From: Dromiciops gliroides
Lineage: Eukaryota > Chordata > Mammalia > Microbiotheria > Microbiotheriidae
Length of the DNA: 64,000 nucleotides
Direction: 5' to 3'
Assembly (NCBI RefSeq): GCF_019393635.1
Contig: NC_057861.1
Location: forward strand, 60,868,532-60,932,531
Shown here: positions 60,236-64,000 of the stretch, in pieces
Numbering within the stretch: the first letter of the stretch is position 1
Layout: every line of letters starts with the position of its first letter
Notes under the pieces: generated by a model
Told to the model about the DNA's origin: nothing
The model's input: only the letters and a program-made list of their open reading frames with translations
Databases searched by the model: none
Made by a program: the position numbers and the translations under genes

Positions 60236-60395
60236 TTCTTTTCTTTCTTTCTTTTTTTGTGGGGCAATGAGGGTTAAGTGATTTGCCCAAGGTCACACAG
60301 CTAGTAAGTGTCAAGTGTCTGAGGCCGAATTTGAACTCAGGTCCTCCTGAATCCAGGGCCGGTGCTTTATCCACTGCGCCACCTAGCTGCCCCCC
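60236..60395 (-). mobile_element. tRNA-derived SINE
   Basis: Inverted copy inserted in a BovB-like fragment. Well conserved, ending CTGCGCCACCTAGCTGCCCC. Confidence 0.87.
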
Positions 60396-60404
60396 CATTT
60401 CTTT

Positions 60405-60905
60405 TTTTTATCATAAAAGTGTTTTTATTATTTTTCACTTACATGTAAAGATAGTTTTCAACATTTTTTTCATAAGATTTTTAGTTCCAAAATTTTCTCC
60501 CTCCCTCCTTTCCCTACCCCCTCCCCAAGACAGAAAGCAAACTGATAGAGGTTATATATATGTACAATCACATTAAACATATTTCTGCATTAGTCATGTT
60601 GTGAAAGAAGAATCAGAACAAAAGGGAAAAACATCAAAAAAGAAAAAAAAGTAGAAACAGTATGGTTCAATCTGCATTCAGAATCCACAGTTCTTTTTTC
60701 TGGATGTGGAGAGCATTTTAGATCATGAATCCTTTGGGATTGTCTTGGATCATTGTATTGCTGAAAACAGCCAAGTCTATCACAGTTGATCATCACACGA
60801 TGTTGCTGTTACAGTGTACAATTTTCTTCTGTTTCTGCTCACTTCACTCAGCATCAGTCCACTTAAGTCTTGCCAGGTTTTTTTGAAATCTGCCTGCTCA
60901 TCATT
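60405..60905 (-). mobile_element. L1 3' end, first of two in tandem
   Basis: Minus-oriented L1 3' UTR and end of ORF2 (plus-strand block TTACATGTAAAGATAGTTTTC near the tail, CCTTTGGGATTGTCTTGGAT further in). It stops near the second copy's tail. Confidence 0.75.
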
Positions 60906-60984
60906 TCTTTTCTTTAAATTATAAAAGTATTTTATTATTTTCCAGTTACATGTAGACATAGTTTTCAACATTTGTTTTTTGTTT

Positions 60985-61131
60985 TTTGTTTTTTGGTGGG
61001 GCAATGCGGGTTAAGTGACTTGTCCAGGGTCACATAGCTAGTAAGTGCCAAGTATCTGAGGGCAGATTTGAACTCAGGTCCTCCTGAATCCAGGGCCAGT
61101 ACTTTATCCACTGTGCCACCTAGCTGCCCCC
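60985..61131 (-). mobile_element. tRNA-derived SINE inside L1
   Basis: Inverted copy. The target word CAACATTTGTTTTT lies before and after it. Confidence 0.87.
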
Positions 61132-61679
61132 TCAACATTTGTTTTTATAAGATTTCTAGTTTCAACCCCCTCCCTAATACAGCAAGTAATATGATATAGG
61201 TTATATATGTAGAATCACATTAAACAAATTTCTGCATTAGTGAAAGAAGAACCAGAGCAAAAAAGGAAAAACCTCAAAAACAAAAAAGAGCAGCACCAAA
61301 AACAAAAGAAATAGTGTGGTTCAATCTGCATCTATATTCCACAGTTCTTTTTTTCCTGGATTTGGAGAGCATTTTCCATGATGAGTTCTTTGGAACTATC
61401 TTGGACCATTGTATTGCTCAGAAGAATCAAGTTTATCACAGTTGATCAACACACAATGTTGTTGATACTGTGTACAATGTTCTCCTGGTTCTCTCATCTC
61501 ACTCATCATCAGTTCATGAAAGTCCTTCCAGGTTTCTCTGAATCCCACCTGCTCATCGTTTCTTATAGCACAATAGTATTTCATTATGTTCATATACCAC
61601 AACTTGTTCAACTATTCCCCAATTGATGGGCAGCCCCTTAATTTCCAATTCCTTGCCACCACAAAAAAAAGGAGTTATG

Positions 61680-61822
61680 GGGGCGGCTAGATGGTGCAGT
61701 GGATTAAGCACTGGCCCTGGATTCAGGAGTACTTGAATTCAAATCTGGCCTCAGACACTTGACGCTTACTATCTGTGTGACCCTGGGCAAGTCACTTAAC
61801 CCCCACTGCCCCACACAAAAAA
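61680..61822 (+). mobile_element. tRNA-derived SINE inside L1
   Basis: Plus-strand copy in the opposite orientation to its L1 host. Target word AAAAAAAGGAGTTAT on both sides. Confidence 0.87.
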
Positions 61823-62429
61823 AGGAGTTATAAATATTTTTGTAATGTGGGTCCTTTTCCCTTTTTTATGATCTCTTTGGGAAAAAGACATAATAGTAGT
61901 ATTGCTGGGTCAAAGGGTATACACAGCTTTATAACCCTTTGGGCATAATTCCAAATTGCTCTCCAGAATGGTTGGAGCAGTTCACAGCTCCACCAACAAT
62001 GCATTAGTGTTCTAATTTTTCCACAGCTTCTCCAACATTTATTATTTTCCTTTTTTGTCACATTAGCCAATCTGATAGGTGTAAAGTGGTTTCTCAGAGT
62101 TGTTTTAATTTGTATATCTCTAATCAATAGTGATTTAGAGCATTTTTTCATATGGCAATAGATAGCTTTGATTTCTTCATCAGAAAATTGCCTGTTCATA
62201 TCCTTTGGCCATTTCTCAATTGGGGAATGACTTGGATTCTTATAAATTTTATTTAGTTCCCAATATATTTTAGAAATGAGGCCTTTATTAGAAACACTGG
62301 CTGTAAAAATTGTTTCCTAGCTTTCTGCTTCCCTTATAATTTTGGCTGCATTGCTTCTGTTTGTAAAACCCTTTTTAACTTAATGTAATCAAAATCACCC
62401 ATTTCACATTTCATAATTTCCCATTTCTT

Positions 62430-62575
62430 TCTTCAGGTTACTTTACAGAAGAGGAAACTGAGGCAAATAGGGTGAAGTGACTTGCCTAGGATCATATAGC
62501 TAGTAAGTATCTGAAGCTAGATTTGAACTCAGAAAGATGAGTTCTCCTGACTTATCTATGCCACTTAGCTGCACT
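62430..62575 (-). mobile_element. RTE-tailed SINE fragment
   Basis: GAGGAAACTGAGGCAAATAGG followed by the inverted SINE head with an internal AGAAAGATGAG insertion typical of the BovB-tailed type. Confidence 0.5.
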
Positions 62576-63814
62576 GACCTAATCGTAAAGGGAGTTTCCC
62601 AATCTATACCAATGGACTCAGATCCAGTTCCTATCCTATCTCTAGCCCTGGCCCTTGTCTTTTTTATGAGTACTTACTTCAAGGCTCCACAGTTTCTTCC
62701 ATGTGTTCCTTCCACTCATGACCATACAATAGCTCTAGAAAAGCTGCTGGATTTGGAGTGGGAGGACCTGAGTTTGCATCCTGGCTCAGCTATTTACTAT
62801 CTGTGAATTTGGGCAAATTATCTAACCTCACTGGGCCTCACTTTCCTCATTTGTAAAATGAGAGAGTTGGCTTAGATGAACTCAATGGTCCCAAGGTCAT
62901 ATGCTCCTTAGTGTACAGCCCTTGTGAGATCTTATGGCTAAAAAATTCCCTCATGACATGGTAGCCAGCTTTCTATGAACCTAGCTAGGGTGGTCCTTGA
63001 ATGACAGACACACAAACCGATATTGAACTTGAAGTCTTTCTAGCTTCATAGGACCTGCCAGAACTTGTGCTTCTAGAAAATGCATGCTTGTGGTGTGGAG
63101 TTTGTGTATATGGAGGGTGTGGGAGAATGGAGAAGGGAAAGAAGGAAGACAAAGGGACCTGGAGGAGGTGGCAGAAGCTGAGGAGATGGTTCAGTGAATT
63201 AGGGATCAGGAAGAGTTGATCTCAGAACCCAGGGGGCCAAGGGATCCAAGGGGCCAAGGATTAGGAAAATTTAGAAAATAGCAAAAGTTAGAAGTCCTGG
63301 GGCCAAAGATAATAGTTCCAAATAGAAGCAATGATGCTCAGAGAAGGTGATTAGTGGTAGCCAGGTCCAGAGATGGCTCTTTCAGAGCAGATGTCTCCTG
63401 TAGAACCACTGAAATTCAGAGGCTAGTCCTGTGTCACTCTGGAGAGCTGAGCTGTGAATTGTGAGATAATTCCTGCAGAGGATGAGTGTCAGGGTCCCAT
63501 GCTCCCTGACTATTAGCATCCCATGACTTTTGTCACAAGCATGTTCAAGAGAATAGGTAGGGCTCAACCGAAGGATATGTGTTTCCAAAGACCACCAGGT
63601 ACTTCTAGTACACTCCACTGCACATGCCTCTCCCCAGGAAAAGGAAATTATAAGGAAACATAAATACAGGAAAATTCCCCTAGGTAGATAGACTCTACAG
63701 AGCCCACTGAGCTCTTTCTTTAATCTCTGGCTTTCTATAACTCTCTTTCCTGATAACCATTAAATATGAGGACTAGGTTAGAAATACCAGACTAGTAGCC
63801 TGGGCTATCCACTA
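62576..63814. other. Non-coding stretch
   Basis: A MIR-like piece near 62.74-62.90 kb. Any gene upstream of CASP14 would lie beyond the window edge. Confidence 0.45.
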
Positions 63815-64000
63815 GAGGTATCAAGGTGGCTCAGTAGATAGAGCACTGAGCCTGGAATCAGGAAGATCAGAGTTCAAATCTGGCTTCGAATACTTCCTAG
63901 CTGTGTGATCTTGGGCAAATCACTTAACTTTGGTTTGATTCAATTTCCTCAACTATAAAATGGGGATGGTAACAGCACTTAACTTGTAAGAATGTTGTGA
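63815..64000 (+). mobile_element. MIR-type SINE running off the window end
   Basis: Head GGTGGCTCAGTAGATAGAGC, core TAGCTGTGTGATCTTGGGCAAATC, then TTTCCTCAACTATAAAATGGGG as in full MIR. It is longer and older than the common short SINE. Confidence 0.7.

Larger units (their letters stand above)
60906..62420 (-). mobile_element. L1 ORF2 C-terminal part and 3' UTR, two SINEs inside
   Basis: The minus strand encodes the end of L1 ORF2. At 61828-62199 it reads MNRQFSDEEIKAIYCHMKKC and then NNKCWRSCGKIRTLMHCWWS, and at 61396-61611 it reads LWYMNIMKYYCAIRNDEQVG, the family's last conserved block. A minus-strand SINE (60985-61131) and a plus-strand SINE (61680-61822) interrupt it. It is 5'-truncated and non-functional. 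Confidence 0.85.

Noticed and set aside
1-64000. CRISPR arrays, prokaryotic operons, toxin systems or a novel multi-gene cassette
   Set aside because: The direct repeats present are microsatellites and dispersed SINEs. Gene structure is that of a mammal, with spliced CASP14 and a single-exon receptor.

Overview
The window is nuclear DNA of a mammal, most likely a marsupial. More than twenty copies of one short tRNA-headed SINE (CORE/MIR-related, of the WSINE1/Mar type) are scattered through it. They sit with SINEs that have RTE/BovB-type tails, marsupial-type L1 3' ends and old L2, L3/CR1, MIR and hAT fossils. The species cannot be fixed from sequence alone. There is no operon-like organisation and coding density is very low.

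I can support two host genes, both on the minus strand. CASP14 (caspase-14) lies at 49.8-53.8 kb. All six coding exons can be laid out with GT-AG junctions and matching phases, giving 246 residues with both catalytic residues present. A probable non-coding first exon lies near 57.3 kb. The other gene is an intact single-exon family-1 olfactory receptor at 24.45-25.39 kb, probably OR1I1. From recalled human gene order, CASP14 followed by OR1I1 in the same orientation matches human 19p13.12, so the window looks like a conserved syntenic block read backwards. The two genes have unrelated jobs (epidermal differentiation and odour reception) and are simply old neighbours.

Layout: 0.4-9.5 kb is non-coding, with a hAT MITE, a solo LTR, L2 and L3 pieces and microsatellites. 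The block at 9.6-19.9 kb is a diverged direct duplicate of 33.6-41.3 kb, and the receptor lies between the copies. At 22.0-22.9 kb an L1 sits inside a hAT element and carries a SINE of its own. An L3/CR1 copy fills 22.96-24.2 kb. About 27.7-30.46 kb is a broken gamma-type endogenous retrovirus remnant in plus orientation, ending in an LTR. The 33.2-44.2 kb part has a second hAT MITE copy, RTE-type elements, the second duplication block, L1 and L2 pieces and a second solo LTR of the first family. A different 1,048-bp solo LTR lies at 45.2-46.25 kb. L2 and SINE fossils lead into CASP14. Upstream of it are a long purine tract, an intact tRNA-RTE SINE, an L3 remnant and two L1 3' ends in tandem (60.4-62.4 kb) carrying SINEs.

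I found no rRNA, functional tRNA, CRISPR, replication origin or novel multi-gene system. The most interesting points are the old segmental duplication around the receptor, the long strand-asymmetric purine/pyrimidine tracts in CASP14 introns, the divergent CASP14 processing linker, the inverted pair of related solo LTRs, the nested insertions, and one unexplained exon-like segment near 14.1 kb.
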